A stretch of DNA of 64,000 bases from positions 27,282,501 to 27,346,500 of the forward strand of contig NC_065574.1 in NCBI RefSeq assembly GCF_937616625.2, in the 5' to 3' direction. This DNA is from Mercurialis annua. Lineage: Eukaryota; Streptophyta; Magnoliopsida; Malpighiales; Euphorbiaceae. The notes under the pieces are model-generated. The model searched no databases. It saw only the letters and a list, made by a program, of their open reading frames with translations, and was not told where the DNA came from. Numbering within the stretch: position 1 is the stretch's first letter; each line of letters starts with the position of its first letter. Below, in pieces: positions 1 through 13,400 of the stretch. The translations under genes and the position numbers were made by a program.

Positions 1-1130
1 ATAACCTAATCATGCTTAGGTAATCGGAACGACGTGTAAAAGAGACTGGTGACGTGAGATACTAATCTAGCTGAACTTTTCACGCACAATTTGCGTAATA
101 TAACCTAACCATGCTTAGGTAATCCGAACGCTGCGTTAAAGAGACTTGAGACGCGACATACTAATCTAGCTATACTTTGCACGCACACTTTGCGTAATAT
201 AACCTAACCATGCTTAGGTAATCGGAACAACGCGTTAGAGAGACTTGAGACGCGACATATTAATAATCTAGCGTCACTTTTCACGCACACTTTCATAATA
301 TAACCTAACTATGCTTAGGAAATCGGAATGACGTGTTAAAAAGACCGGTGACGCGACATACTAATCTAGCTGCACTTTTCACGCACACTTTGCATAATAT
401 AACCTAACCATGGTTCGGTAATCCGAACGACGCGTTAAAGAGACTTGAGACGCGACATACTAATCTAGCTTAACTTTGCACCCACACTTTGCGTAATATA
501 ACCTAACCATGGGTAATCGGAACGACGCGTTTAAGAGACTTTTGACGCGACATAAGCATGGTAATCGAAAAATGATGCATTAAAGAGACTTGAGATGCGA
601 CATACAAATCGAGCATCACTTTTCACGCACACTTTGCGTAATATTACCTAACCATACTTAGGTAATCGGACTGACATGTTAAAGAGACTTAAGACTCATA
701 CTAATCTAGCGTCACATTTCACGCACACTTTGCATAATATAACCTAACCAGGCTTAGGTAATCGGAACGACGTGTTAAAAAGACTGGTGACGCGACATAC
801 TAATCTATCTTCACTTTTCACGCACACTTTGTGTAAAATAACCTAACCGTGCTTAGGTAATCCGAACGACGCTTTAAAGAAACTTGAGACACGACATACT
901 AATCTAGATCGGAACGACGCTTTTGAGAGACTTGTGATGATACATAAGCATGGTAATCGAAAACGATGCATTAAAGAGACTTGAGATGCGACATACCAAT
1001 CGAGCGTCACTTTTCACGCACACTTTGCTTAATATAACCTAACCATGCTTAGGTAATCTGACTGACACGTTAAAGAGACTTGAGACGCGACGTACAAATC
1101 TAGTGTCACTTCTCACGCACACTTTGCGTA

Positions 1131-1870
1131 ATATAACCTAACCATGCTTAGGTAATCGGAACAACGTGTTAAAGAGACTGGTGACGCGACATACTAATCT
1201 AGCTTCACTTTTCACGCACACTTTGCATAAAATAACCTGACCATGCTTAGGTAATCCGAACGACGCGTTAAAGAGACTTGAGACACGACATACTAATCTA
1301 GTGTTACTTTGCACGCACACTTTGCGTAATATAACCTAACCATGCGTAGGTAATCGGAACGACGCGTTAGAGAGACTTGAAACGCGACATATTAATCTAG
1401 CGTCCCTTTTCACGCACACTTTGCGTAATACTACCTAACCATGCTTAGGTAATCGGAACAACGTGTTAAAGAGACTGGTGACGCGACATACTTATCTAGC
1501 TTCACTTTTCACGCACACTTTGCATAAAATAACCTAACCATGCATAGGTAATCCGAACGACGCGTTAAAGAGACGACTTGAGACACGACATACTAATCTA
1601 GTGTTACTTTGCACGCACACTTTGCATAATATAACCTAACCATGCATAGGTAATCGGAACGACGCGTTAGAGAGACTTGAGACGCGACATATTAATCTAG
1701 CGCCCCTTTTCACGCACACTTTGCGTAATATAACCTAACCATGCCTAGGTAATCGGAACGACGTGTTAAAGAGACTGGTGACGCGACATACTAATCTAGC
1801 TTCACTTTTCACGCACACTTTGCGTAATATAACCTAACCATGGTTAGGTAATCTGAACGACGAGTTAAAG
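1131..1870 (-). repeat. Trimeric higher-order subrepeat (~297-300 bp)
   Basis: Three consecutive long modules recur as a unit. The diagnostic variant ACTGGTGACG starts at 1177, 1474 and 1774, giving spacings of 297 and 300 bp, or three times 99. The neighbouring variants also repeat in order: an AACAACGTG or AACGACGTG module, a GACACGACATA module and a GTTAGAGAGACTTGA module. Looser relatives of the same marker occur at 45, 344, 783 and 2219, with less regular spacing. This is a local amplification older and less uniform than the HOR array on the right. Confidence 0.75.
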
Positions 1871-2370
1871 AGACTTGAGACGCGACATACTAATCTAGCG
1901 TTACAATTCACCCACACTTTGTGTAATATAACCTAACCATGCTTAGGTAATCGGAACGACGCGTTTGAGAGACTTGTGACGCGACATAAGCATGGTAATC
2001 GAAAACGATGCATTAAAGAGACTTGAGACGCGACATACAAATCGAGCATCACTTTTCACGCACACTTTGTGTAATATTACCTAACCATGCTTAGGTAATC
2101 GGACTGACACGTTAAAGAGACTTGAGATGCGACATACTAATCTAGCGTCAATTTTCACGCACACTTTGCGTAATATAACCTAACCATACTTAAGTAATCG
2201 AAACGACGTGTTAAAAAGACCGGTGACGCAACATACTAATCTATCTTTACTTTTCACGCACACTTTGCGTAAAATAACCTAACCATGCTTAGGTAATCCG
2301 AACGACGCGTTAAAGAGACTTGAGACGCGACATACTAATCTAGCGTCACTTTTCACGCACACTTTGTGTA

Positions 2371-5300
2371 ATATAACAAAACCATGCTTATGTAATCAAA
2401 ACGACGCGTTAAAGATACTTGAGACGCGACAAAATAATCTACTGTGACTTTTCACGCACACTTTGTGTAATATAACCTAACCATGCTTAGTTAATTGGAA
2501 CAACGCGTTAAAGAGACTTGAGACGCAACATACTAATCTAGCATCACTTTTCACGCACACTTTGCGTATTATAACCTAACCATGCTTAGGTAATCGGAAC
2601 GACGCGCTGAAGTGAATTGTGACGCGAAATAGTACTCTACCGTAAATTTTAACGCACACTTTGCGTAATATAACCTAACCATAATTAGGTAATCGGAACG
2701 ACGCGTTAGAGAGACTTGTGACGCGACATAAGCATGGTATTCGAAACGACGTGTTACTGAGACTTGAGACGCGACATACTAATCTAGCGTCACTTTTCAC
2801 GCACACTTTGCAACAATGCGTTAAAGAGACTTGTGATGCGATAAAGTAATCTAGCTTCACTTTTAACGCAAACTTTCCATAATATAAACTAAATATGCTT
2901 AGGTAATCGGAACGAAGAGTTAGAGAATCGAAACGACATGTTAAAGAGACTTGAGACGCGACATACTAATTTAGAGTCACGTTTCACGCACACTTTGCAT
3001 AATATAACCTAACCATGCTTAGGTAATCAGAATGACGCGTTAAAGAAACTTGTGATGCGACATAGTGATCTAGCATCACTTTTAACGCATACTTTGCGTA
3101 ATATAACCAAACCATGCTTAGGTAATCGGGACGATGCGTTAGAGAGACTTGTGACGTGACATAAGTATGGTATTCGAAACAACGGGTTAAAGACACTTGA
3201 GACGCGACATACTAATCTAGCGTCACTTTTTACCCACACTTTGCGTAATATACCTAACAATGCTTTGGTAATCGAAACGACGCGTTAAAGAGACATGAGA
3301 CGCGACATACTAATCTATTGTCACTTTTAACGCACACTTTGCGTAATATAACTTAATCGTGCTTAGGTAATCGGAACGACGCGTTAAAACGACTTGAGAC
3401 ACAACATACCAATCTAACCAACACTTTTTCCGCACTATTTGCATAATTTAACCTAACCATGCTTAGGTAATCGGAACTACGCGTCAAAGATTTGAGACGC
3501 GACATACTAATCTATTTCACTTTTCACGCACTTTTGCGTAGTATAATCTAACCATGCTTAGGTAATTGGAACGATGCGTTAGAGAGACTTGTGACGCGAA
3601 ATAAGAATGCTAATGAAACGATGCCTTCAAGAAACATTAGATGCGACATACTAATCTAGCGTCACTTTTCACGCACACTTTGCGTAATATAACCTAATCA
3701 TGCTTAGATAATAGGAAGGACGCGTTAGAGAGACTTGTGACGGGACATACTAATCTAGCGTCACTTTTCACGCACACTTTGAATAATATAACCTAACCAT
3801 TCTTAGGTAATCGGAACGACTTGTTAGAGAAACTTGTGACACGACATAAGCATGGTAATTGAAACGACGCGTTAAAGAGAGATGAGACACGACATACTAA
3901 TCTCGCTTTACTTTTCACGTACATTTTGCGTAATATAACCTATCAATGCTTAGGTAATTGGAACGACGTGTTAGAGAGACTTGTGACGGGACATAAGCAT
4001 GGTAATCGAACGACGCGTTAAGGAGAGATTAGACGCGACATACTAATCTAGCGTCACTTTTCACGCACACTTTGAGTAATATAACCTAACCATGCATAAG
4101 TAATCGAAACTACGCGTTAAAGAGAATTGAGATGCGACAAACTAATCTAGCGTCACTTTTCACGCACACTTTGCGTAATATAACCTAACGTTGCTTAGTT
4201 AATCGGAACAATGTGTTAACGTGAGCCACCACATACTAATCTAGCGTCAATTTTCACGCACACTTTGCGTAATATAACCTAACCATGCTTAAGTAATCGA
4301 AATGACGCGTTAAAAAAACTTAAGACGCGACATAGTAATCTACTGTGACTTTTTACGCACACTTTGCGTAATATAACCTAATATGATGCTTAGGTAATCG
4401 GAACGACGAGTTAAAGAGACTTGAGACGCGACATAGTGATCCATCGTCACTTCTTACGCACGCTTTGCGTAACCTAACCTAACCTAACCGTGCTTAGGTA
4501 ATTGGAACGACGCGTTAAACAAACTTGAGACGTGTCTTACTAATCTAGCGTCACTTTTCACGCACACTTTGCGTAATATAACCAAACTTTGCCTAGGTAA
4601 TCGGAACGACGCGTTAAAGGGACTTGTGGCACGACATAAGCATGGTAATTAAAACCATGCGCTGAAGAGACTTGAGACGCGACATACTAATCTAGCGTCA
4701 CTTTTCACGCACACTTTGCGTAATATAACCAAACCATGCTTATGTAATCAAAACGACGCGTTAAAGATAGTTGAGACGCGACAAACTAATCTACTGTCAC
4801 TTTTCACGCACACTTTGTGTAATATAACCTAACCATGCTTAGTTAATCGGAACAACGCGTTAAAGAGACTTGAGACGCAACATACTAATCTAGCGTCACT
4901 TTTTACGCACACTTTGCGTAATATAACTTAACCATGCTTAGGTAATCGGAACGACGCGCTGAAGTGACTTGTGACGCGACATATTACTCTACCGTATATT
5001 TTAACACACACTTTGCGTTTTATAAACTAACCATAATTAGGTAATCGGAACGACGCGTTAGAGAGACTTGTGACGTGACATAAGCATGGTATTCGAAATG
5101 ACGCGTTACTGAGACTTGAGACGCGACATACTCTAGCGTCACTTTTCACGCACACTTTGCGTAATATAGCCTACCATTCTAAGGTAATCGGAACAATGCG
5201 TTAAAGAGACTTGTGATGCGATATAGTAATCTAGCTTCACTTTTAACGCAAACTTTCCATAATATGAACTAAATATGCTTAGGTAATCGGAACGACGCGT

Positions 5301-5630
5301 TAGAGAGACTTGTGATGTGACTTAAGCATGGTAATCGAAACGACATGTTATAGAGACTTGAGACGTGCCATACTAATTTAGAGTCACGTTTCATGCACAC
5401 TTTGCATAATATAACATAACCACGCTTAGGTAATCAGAACGACGCATTAAAGAAACTTGTGATGTGACATAGTGATCTAGCGTCACTTTTAACGCATACT
5501 TTGCATAATATAACCAAACCATGCTTAGGTAATCGGGACGATGCGTTAGAGAGACTTGTGACGCGACATATGCATGCTAATCGAAACGACGCGTTAAAGA
5601 GACTTGAGACGCGACTTACTAATCTAGCAT
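2371..5630 (-). repeat. Diverged ~2.35-kb duplicated block within left array
   Basis: The stretch beginning near 2371 is repeated beginning near 4722. Shared private variants include CATGCTTATGTAATCAAAACG, ATAATTAGGTAATCGG (2681 and 5033) and AACTTTCCATAATAT (2871 and 5251). Offsets drift from about 2351 to 2380, so indels have accumulated since the duplication. The first copy runs to about 3260 and the second to about 5630. The sequence between them is ordinary satellite. Confidence 0.65.
4471..4490 (-). repeat. Short CCTAA run inside a satellite monomer
   Basis: Four near-perfect AACCT units occur at the place where other copies have the single AACCTAACC of the monomer dyad. The run resembles a TTAGG-type telomere repeat on the minus strand. 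It is best explained as slippage expansion of the monomer's own sequence. It is not the TTTAGGG repeat usual in plants. Confidence 0.6.
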
Positions 5631-6949
5631 ATCACTTTTCACGCACACTTTGCATAATATAACCTAACCATGATTTGGTAATCGGAACGACACGTTTGAG
5701 AGACTTGTGACGCGACATAAGCATGGTAATCAAAACGACGCGTTAAAGAGACTTGAGACGCGACATACTAATCTAGCGTCACTGTTCACGCACACTTTGG
5801 GTATATAACCTAGCCATGCTAACGCGTTAAAGAGACTTGTGACGCGACATACTAATCTAGCATAACTTTTCACGCACAACCTAACCATGCTTAGGTAATC
5901 GTAACGACGCGTTAAATAGACTTGTGACGAGACATATTAATCTAGCTTCACTTTTAACGCACACTTCCCATAATATAAATTAACCATGCTTAGGTAATCA
6001 GAACGACTCGTTAAAGAGACTTGTGACGTCACATAAGCATGGTAATTAAAACGACGCGTAAAAGAGACTTGAGACGCGACATACTAATCTAGAGTCACAT
6101 TTCTCGCACACTTTGCGTCAGGTAATTGGAACAACGAATTAAAAATACTTGAGACGCAACATACAAATCTAACGGCATTTTTCACGCACACTTTGCATAA
6201 TATAACCTAACCATGCTAAGGTAATCGGAACAACGCGTTAAAGTGACTTGTGACGCAACATAGTACTCTACCGTCAATTTTGACTCACACTTTGCATAAT
6301 ATAACCTTACCAAACCATGATTAGGTAATCGGAACGACACGTTTAAGAGACTTGTGATGCGACATAAGCATGGTTATCAAAACGACGCGGTAAAGAGACT
6401 TAAGACGCGACATACTAATCTACCGTCACTGTTCACGCACACTTTGTGTATATAACCTAACCATGCTTAGGTAATTGGAACGACGCGTTAAAGAGACTTG
6501 TGACGCGACATAGTAATATCTAGCTTCACTTGTAACACACACTTTCCATAATATAAATTAACCATGCTTAGGTAATCAGAACGACGCGTTAGAGAGACTT
6601 GTGACGCGACATAAGCATGGTAATCGAAACGACACGTTAAAGAGACTTGAGACGCAACATACTAATCTAGAGTCACTTTTCTCGCACACTTTGCGTAATA
6701 TAACCTAACCATGCTTAGGTAATCGAAACGATGCGTTAAAGAAACTTGTGACGCGACATAGTAATCTAGAGTCACTTTTAACGCACACTTTGCGTAATAT
6801 AACCTAACCATGCTTAGGTAATCGTAACGACGCATTAGAGAAACTTGTGACGCGACATAAGCATTGTAATCTGAACAACGGGTTAAAGACACTTGAGACG
6901 CGACATACTAATCTAGCGTAAATTTTTAAGCACATTTTGCATAATATAA

Positions 6950-6958
6950 CCTAAGTAA
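6950..6958. other. Polarity switch of the satellite array
   Basis: To the left the satellite reads on the minus strand, ending ATAATATAACCTAA. To the right it reads on the plus strand from about 6955, starting GTAAAGCTAGATTACTATG. Both arms are cut within a monomer: at about monomer position 24 on the left and about 54 on the right. The two arms therefore diverge from an inversion breakpoint with no spacer sequence. Confidence 0.9.
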
Positions 6959-7530
6959 AGCTAGATTACTATGTCTCGTCACAAGTCTGTTTAACGCGTC
7001 GTTCCGACTACCTAAACATGGTTAGGTTATATTACGCAAAGTGTGCGTTAAAAATGACGGTAGATTAGTATGTCAACGTTTCCAGTCTCTTTAACGCGTC
7101 GTTTCGATTACCGTGCTTATGTTGCGTCACAAGTCTCTCAACGCGTCGTTTCGATTACCGTGATTATGTTGCGTCACAAGTCTCTCAACGCGTCGTTCCG
7201 ATTACCGAATCATGGTTAGGTTATATTACGCAAAGGGTTCGTGAAAAGTGACGCTAAATTAGTATGTCGCATCTCAATTCTTTTTAACGCGTCGTTCCGA
7301 TTACCCAAGCATGGTTAGGTTACGCAAAGTGTGCGTAAAAAGTGACGCTAGATTAGTATGTCGCGTCTCAAGTCTCATTAACGTGTCGTTCCGATTACCT
7401 AAGCATCGTTAGGTTAAATTACGCAAAGTGTGCGTAAAAAGTAAAGCTGGACTAGTATGTCGCATTTCAAGTCTCTTTAACGTGTCGTTTCGATTACTAT
7501 GCTTATGTCGCGTCACAAGTCTCTTTAACG

Positions 7531-10452
7531 TGTTGTTCCGAACACCAAAGCATGGTTAGGTTATATTACAGAAAGTGTGCGTTAAAAGTGACGCTAGATT
7601 AGTATGTCGCGTCTCAGGTCTCTTTAACGCGTCGGTCTGATTACCTAATCATGGTTTGGTTATATTGCGCAAAGTATGCGTGAAAAGTGACGCAAGATTA
7701 GTATGTCGCGTCTCAAGTCTCTTTAACGCGTCGTTTTGATTACCATGCATATGTCGTGTCACAAGTCTCCCTAACGCGTCGTTACAATTACCTAAGCATG
7801 GTTAGGTTATATTACGCAAAGTGTGCGTTAAAAGTGACGCTAGATTACTATGTCGCGTCAAAAGTTTCTTTAACGCATCGTTCCGATTACCTAAGCATGG
7901 TTAGGTTATATTACGCAAACTGTGCGGACAAAGTGACTCTAGATTAGTATGTCGCGTCTTCAGTCTCTTTAACGCGTCGTTTCGATTATCATGCTTATGT
8001 TGCGTCTGAAGTCTTTTTAACGCGTTGTTCCGATTACCTAAGCATGGTTAGGTTATATTACGCAAAGTGTGCGGGAAAAGTGACTCTAGATTAGTATGTC
8101 GCGTCTCAAGTCTCTTTTACGCGTCATTTCGATTACCATGCATATGTCGAGTCACAAGTCTCTCTAACGCGTCATTCAGATTACCTAAGCATGGTTAATT
8201 TATATTATGGAAAGTGTGCGTTAAAAGTGAAGTTAGATTACTATGTCGCTTCACAAGTCACTTTAACGCGTCGTTCCGATTACCTAAGCATGGTTTGGTT
8301 ATATTACATAAAGTGTGCGTGAAAAGTGACGCTAGATTAGTATGTCGCGTCACAAGTCTCTTTAACGTGTTGTTCCGAACACCTAAGCATGGTTAGGTTA
8401 TATTACAGAAAGTGTGCGTTAAAAGTGACGCTAGATTAGTATGTCGCGTCTCAGGTCTCTTTAACGCGTCGGTCTGATTACCTAATCATGGTTAGGTTAT
8501 ATTGCGCAAAGTATGCGTGAAAAGTGACGCAAGATTAGTATGTCGCGTCTCAAGTCTCTTTAACGCGTCGTTTTGATTACCATGCATATGTCGTGTCACA
8601 AGTCTCCCTAACGCGTCGTTACAATTACCTAAGCATGGTTAGGTTATATTACGCAAAGTGTGCGTTAAAAGTGACGCTAGATTACTATGTCGCGTCAAAA
8701 GTTTCTTTAACGCATCGTTCCGATTACCTAAGCATGGTTAGGTTATATTACGCAAACTGTGCGGACAAAGTGACTCTAGATTAGTATGTCGCGTCTTCAG
8801 TCTCTTTTACGCGTCGTTTCGATTATCATGCTTATGTTGCGTCTGAAGTCTTTTTAACGCGTTGTTCCGATTACCTAAGCATGGTTAGGTTATATTACGC
8901 AAAGAGTGCGGGAAAAGTGACTCTAGATTAGTATGTCGCGTCTCAAGTCTCTTTTACGCGTCATTTCGATTACCATGCATATGTCGAGTCACAAGTCTCT
9001 CTAACGCGTCATTCAGATTACCTAAGCATGGTTAATTTATATTATGGAAAGTGTGCGTTAAAAGTGAAGCTAGATTACAATGTCGCTTCACAAGTCACTT
9101 TAACGCGTCGTTCCGATTACCTAAGCATGGTTAGGTTATATTACGCACAGTGTGCATTAAAAGTGACAATAGATTAGTATGTCGCGTCTCAAAACTTTGT
9201 AACGCGTCGTTTCGATTACCTAGGACGCTAGATTAGTATGTCGCGTCTCAAGTGTTTTTAACCCGTCGTTCCGTTTACCATGCTTATGTCGTGTCACAAG
9301 TCTCTCTAACACGTCGTTACGAATACCTAAGCATGGTTAGGTTATATTACGCAAAGTGTGCGTTAAAAGTGACGCTAAATTACTACGTTGCGTCATAAGT
9401 TTCTTTCACGCATCGTTCCGATTACCTAAGCATGGTTAGGTTATATTACGCAAAGTGTGCGGGAAAGGTGACGCTAGATTAGTATGTCACGTCACAAGTC
9501 TTTTTTAACGCGTCATTCAGATTACCTAAGCATGGTTAAATTATATACGCAAAGTGTGCGTGAAAAGTGACGCTTGATTAGTATGTCGCGTCTCAAGTCT
9601 CTTTAACGCGTCGTTCCAATTATCTAAGCATGGTTAGGTTACATTACGCTAAGCGTGTGTTAAAAGTGACGCTAGATTAGTATGTCGCGTCTCAAGTCTC
9701 TTTAACGCGTCGTTCCGATTACCTAAGCATCGTTAGGTTATATTACGCAAAATGTGCTTAAAAAGTGACGCTAGATTAGTATATCGCGTATCAAGTGTCT
9801 TTAACCCGTCGTTCAGATTACCATGCATATGTCGTGTCACAAGTCTCCCTAACGCGTCGTTACAATTACCTAAGCATGGTTAGGTTATATTACGCAAAGT
9901 GTGCGTTAAAAGTGACGCTAGATTACTATGTCGCGTCAAAAGTTTCTTTAACGCATCGTTCCGATTACCTAAGCATGATTAGGTTATATTACGCAAACTG
10001 TGCGGACAAAGTGACTCTAGATTAGTATGTCGCGTCTTCAGTCTCTTTAACGCGTCGTTTCGATTATCATGCTTATGTTGCGTCTGAAGTCTTTTTAACG
10101 CGTTGTTCCGATTACCTAAGCATGGTTAGGTTATATTACGCAAAGTGTGCGGGAAAAGTGACTCTAGATTAGTATGTCGCGTCTCAAGTCTCTTTTACGC
10201 GTCATTTCGATTACCATGCATATGTCGAGTCACAAGTCTCTCTAACGCGTCATTCAGATTACCTAAGCATGGTTAATTTATATTATGGAAAGTGTGCGTT
10301 AAAAGTGAAGCTAGATTACTATGTCGCTTCAGAAGTCACTTTAACGCGTCGTTCCGATTACCTAAGCATGGTTTGGTTATATTACATAAAGTGTGCGTGA
10401 AAAGTGACGCTAGATTAGTATGTCGCGTCACAAGTCTCTTTAACGCGTCGTT
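7531..10452 (+). repeat. 837-bp higher-order unit, two tandem copies plus a displaced partial copy
   Basis: Copy one (7531-8290) and copy two (8368-9127) lie exactly 837 bp apart and are nearly identical. They share rare variants such as TGTTGTTCCGAACACC, CATGCATATGTCGTGTCAC and TTAATTTATATTATGGAAAG. A third, partial copy (about 9815-10452) matches copy one at a constant offset of 2078 bp. Diverged satellite lies between copies two and three. The constant offsets show recent duplication. Confidence 0.85.
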
Positions 10453-13400
10453 CCAATTACCTAAGCATGGTTAATTTATATTATGGAAAGTGCGCGTTAA
10501 AAGTGAAGCTACATAACTATGTCGCGTCTTATGTCTCTTTACCGCGTCGTTTCGATTACCATACTTATGTCACTTCACAAGTCTCTCAAACATGTCGTTC
10601 CGATTACCTAATCATGGTTAGGTTATATTATGCAAAATGTGCGTTAAAATTGACGGTAGAGTACTATGCCGCGTAGCAAGTCACTTTAACGCGTCGTTCC
10701 AATTACCATAGCATGGTTAGGTTATATAATGCAAAGTGTGCGTGAAAAATGATGTTAGATTTGTATGTTGCGTCTCAAGTCTTATTAACACGTTATTACG
10801 ATATTACCTAAGCATGGTTAGGTTATATTACGCAAAGTGTGCGGGAAAAGTGACTCTATATTATATGTCGCGTCTCAAGTCTCTTTTACGCGTCGTTTTG
10901 ATTACCATGCTTATGTCGCGTCACAAGTCCCTCTAACGCGTCGTTCGGATTACCTAAGCATGGTTAATTTATATTATGGAAAGTGTGCGTGAAAAGTGAC
11001 GCTAGATTAGTATGTCGCGTCACAAGTCTCTTTAACGCGTCGTTCCGTTTACCTAAGCATGGTTAGGTAATATACTTAAAGTTTGCGTGAACATTGACGC
11101 TAGATTAGTATGTCGCGTCTCAAGTCTCTTAAACGCGTCGATTCGATTACCTAAGCATGGTTAGGTTATATTATGGAAAGTGTGCGTTAAAAGTGAAGCT
11201 AGATTACTATGTCGGGTCACAAGTCTCTTTAACGCGTCGTTACGATTACCTAAGCATGGTTAGGTTACATTACGCAAAGTGTGCGTGAAAAGTGACGCTA
11301 GATTAGTAAGTCGCGTCACAAGTCTCTTTAACGCGTCGTTCCGATTACCTAAGAATGGTTAATTTATATTATGGAAAGTGTGCGTTAAAAGTGAAGCTAG
11401 ATTACTATGTCGCGTCACAAGTCTCTTTAACGCATCGTTCCGATTACCTAAGCATGGTTAATGTTACATTACGCAAAGTGTGCGTGAAAAGTGACGCTAG
11501 ATTAGTATGTCGCGTCACAAGAGTCTTTAACGCGTCGTTCCAATTACATAAGAATGGTTAGGTTATATACCCAAAGTGCGTGTGAAGAGTGACGCTAGAT
11601 TAGTATGTCGCGTCTCAAGTCTCTTTAACGTGTCGTTTTAATTATCATGCTTATGTCGCGTCACAAGTCTCTCAAACGTGTCATTCCGATTACCAAATCA
11701 TGGTTAGGTTATATTATGCAAAGTGTGCGTTAAAATTGACGGTAGAGTACTATGTCGAGTCACAAGTCACTTTAACTCGTCGTTCATATTACCTTTGCAT
11801 GGTTAGGTTATATGACGCAAAGTGTGCGTGAAAAGTGACGCTAGATTTATATGTTGCATCTCAAGTCTCTTTAACGAGTTGTTCCGATTAACTAAGCAAG
11901 GTTAGATTATATTACGCAAAGAATGCTTGAAAAGTGACGCTAGATTAGTTTGTCTCGTCTCATGTCTCTTTAACCCGTCGTTTTGATTACCTAAGCATGG
12001 TTAGATTATATTACGCAAAGTGTGCATGAAAAGTGACGCTAGATTAGTATGTCGCGTCTCAAGTCTCTTCAACGCGTCGATTCGATTACCTAAGCATGGT
12101 TACGTTATATTACGCAAAGTGTGCATGAAAAGTGACGTTGGATTAGTATGTCGCATCTCAAGTCTCTTCAACGCCTCGATTCGATCACCTAAGCATGGTT
12201 ACGTTATATTACGCAAAGTGTGCGTGAAAAGTGACGTTGGATTAGTATATCGCGTCACAAGTCTCACTAATGTGGCGTTCCGATTACATATGCATGCTTA
12301 GGTTATATTACGCAAAGTGTGTGTGAAAAGTGACGCTAGATTAGTATGCCGCGTCTCAAGTCTCTGTAACGCGTCCTTTCGATTATTATGGAAAGTGTAC
12401 ATTAAATGTGAAGCTAGATTACTATGTCGCGTCACAAGTATCTTTAGCGCGTCGTTCTGATTACTAAGCATGGTTAGGTTATATTATGCAAAGTGTGCGT
12501 GAACAGGGACGCCAGATTAGTATGCCGCGTCACAAGTCTCTTTAACGCATCGTTCCGATTACCTAAGCATGGTTAAATATATACGCAAAGTGTGTGTGAA
12601 AAGTGACGCTAGATTAGTATGTCGCGTCTCAAGTCTCTTTAACGCGTCGTTCCGATTATCTAAGCATGGTTAGGTTATATTACGGAAAGCGTGCGTTAAA
12701 ACTGACGCTAGATTAGTATGTCGCGTCTCAATTCTCATTAACGCGTCGTTTCGATTACTTAAGCATCGTTAGGTTATATTACGCAAAATGTGCATAGAAA
12801 GTGATGATAGATTAGTATGTCGTGTGTCAAGTCTCTTTAATGCGTCGTTTCAATTACTATGCTTATGTCGCGTCACAACTCTCTTTGACGTGTCGTTCCG
12901 AACACCTAAGCATGGTTATGACACAAAGTGTGCATGAAAGTGACGCTAGTTTAATATGTCACGTCTCATGTCTCTTCAACTCGTCTGTCCGATTACCTAA
13001 GCATTGTTAGGTTATATTCCGCAAAGTGTGCGTGAAAAGTGACACTAGATTAGTATGCCGCGTCTAATGTCTCTTTAAGGCGTTGTTTCATTACCACAAG
13101 TCTCTCTAACGCATCGTTCCAATTACCTAAGCATGGTTATTTTATATTACGCAAAGTGTGCGTGAAAAGTGAAATAGATTAGTATGTCGCGTCTCAAGTC
13201 TTTTTGACGCAGCGTTCCGATTACCTAAGCATGGTTAGGTTAAATTATGCAAAGAGTACGTAAAAAGTGATGCAAGATTTGTATGTCTTGTCTCAAGTCT
13301 CTTTAACTCGTCGTACCGATTACCTAAGTATGTTTAGAGTACATTACGCAAAGTGTGCATTAAAAGTTACAATAGAATTAGTATGTCGCGTCTCAAGTCT

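Larger units (their letters stand above)
1..6954 (-). repeat. Satellite array, left arm, minus orientation
   Basis: Tandem copies of the ~99-bp long module, with scattered ~48-bp short modules, read on the minus strand. On the plus strand each copy shows CCTAACCATGCTTAGG, GGTAATCGGAACGACGCG, GACTTGAGACGCGACATA and CACGCACACTTTGCG. Copies differ by many substitutions, often CG to TG or CA, and by small indels. No gene is visible. Open frames of 60-77 aa here are satellite translations that stop about once per long module. Boundaries of individual copies drift, so the copy count is not given. Confidence 0.95.

Noticed and set aside
4471..4490. Interstitial telomere
   Set aside because: Only about four CCTAA units, explained by expansion of the monomer's own AACCTAACC. 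The plant TTTAGGG repeat is absent.
12020..12301. Open frames of 60-118 aa throughout the satellite
   Set aside because: All read as repeated satellite peptides (VKSDARLVCRVSSLFNASF and similar). They arise where the monomer's TAG happens to be mutated.
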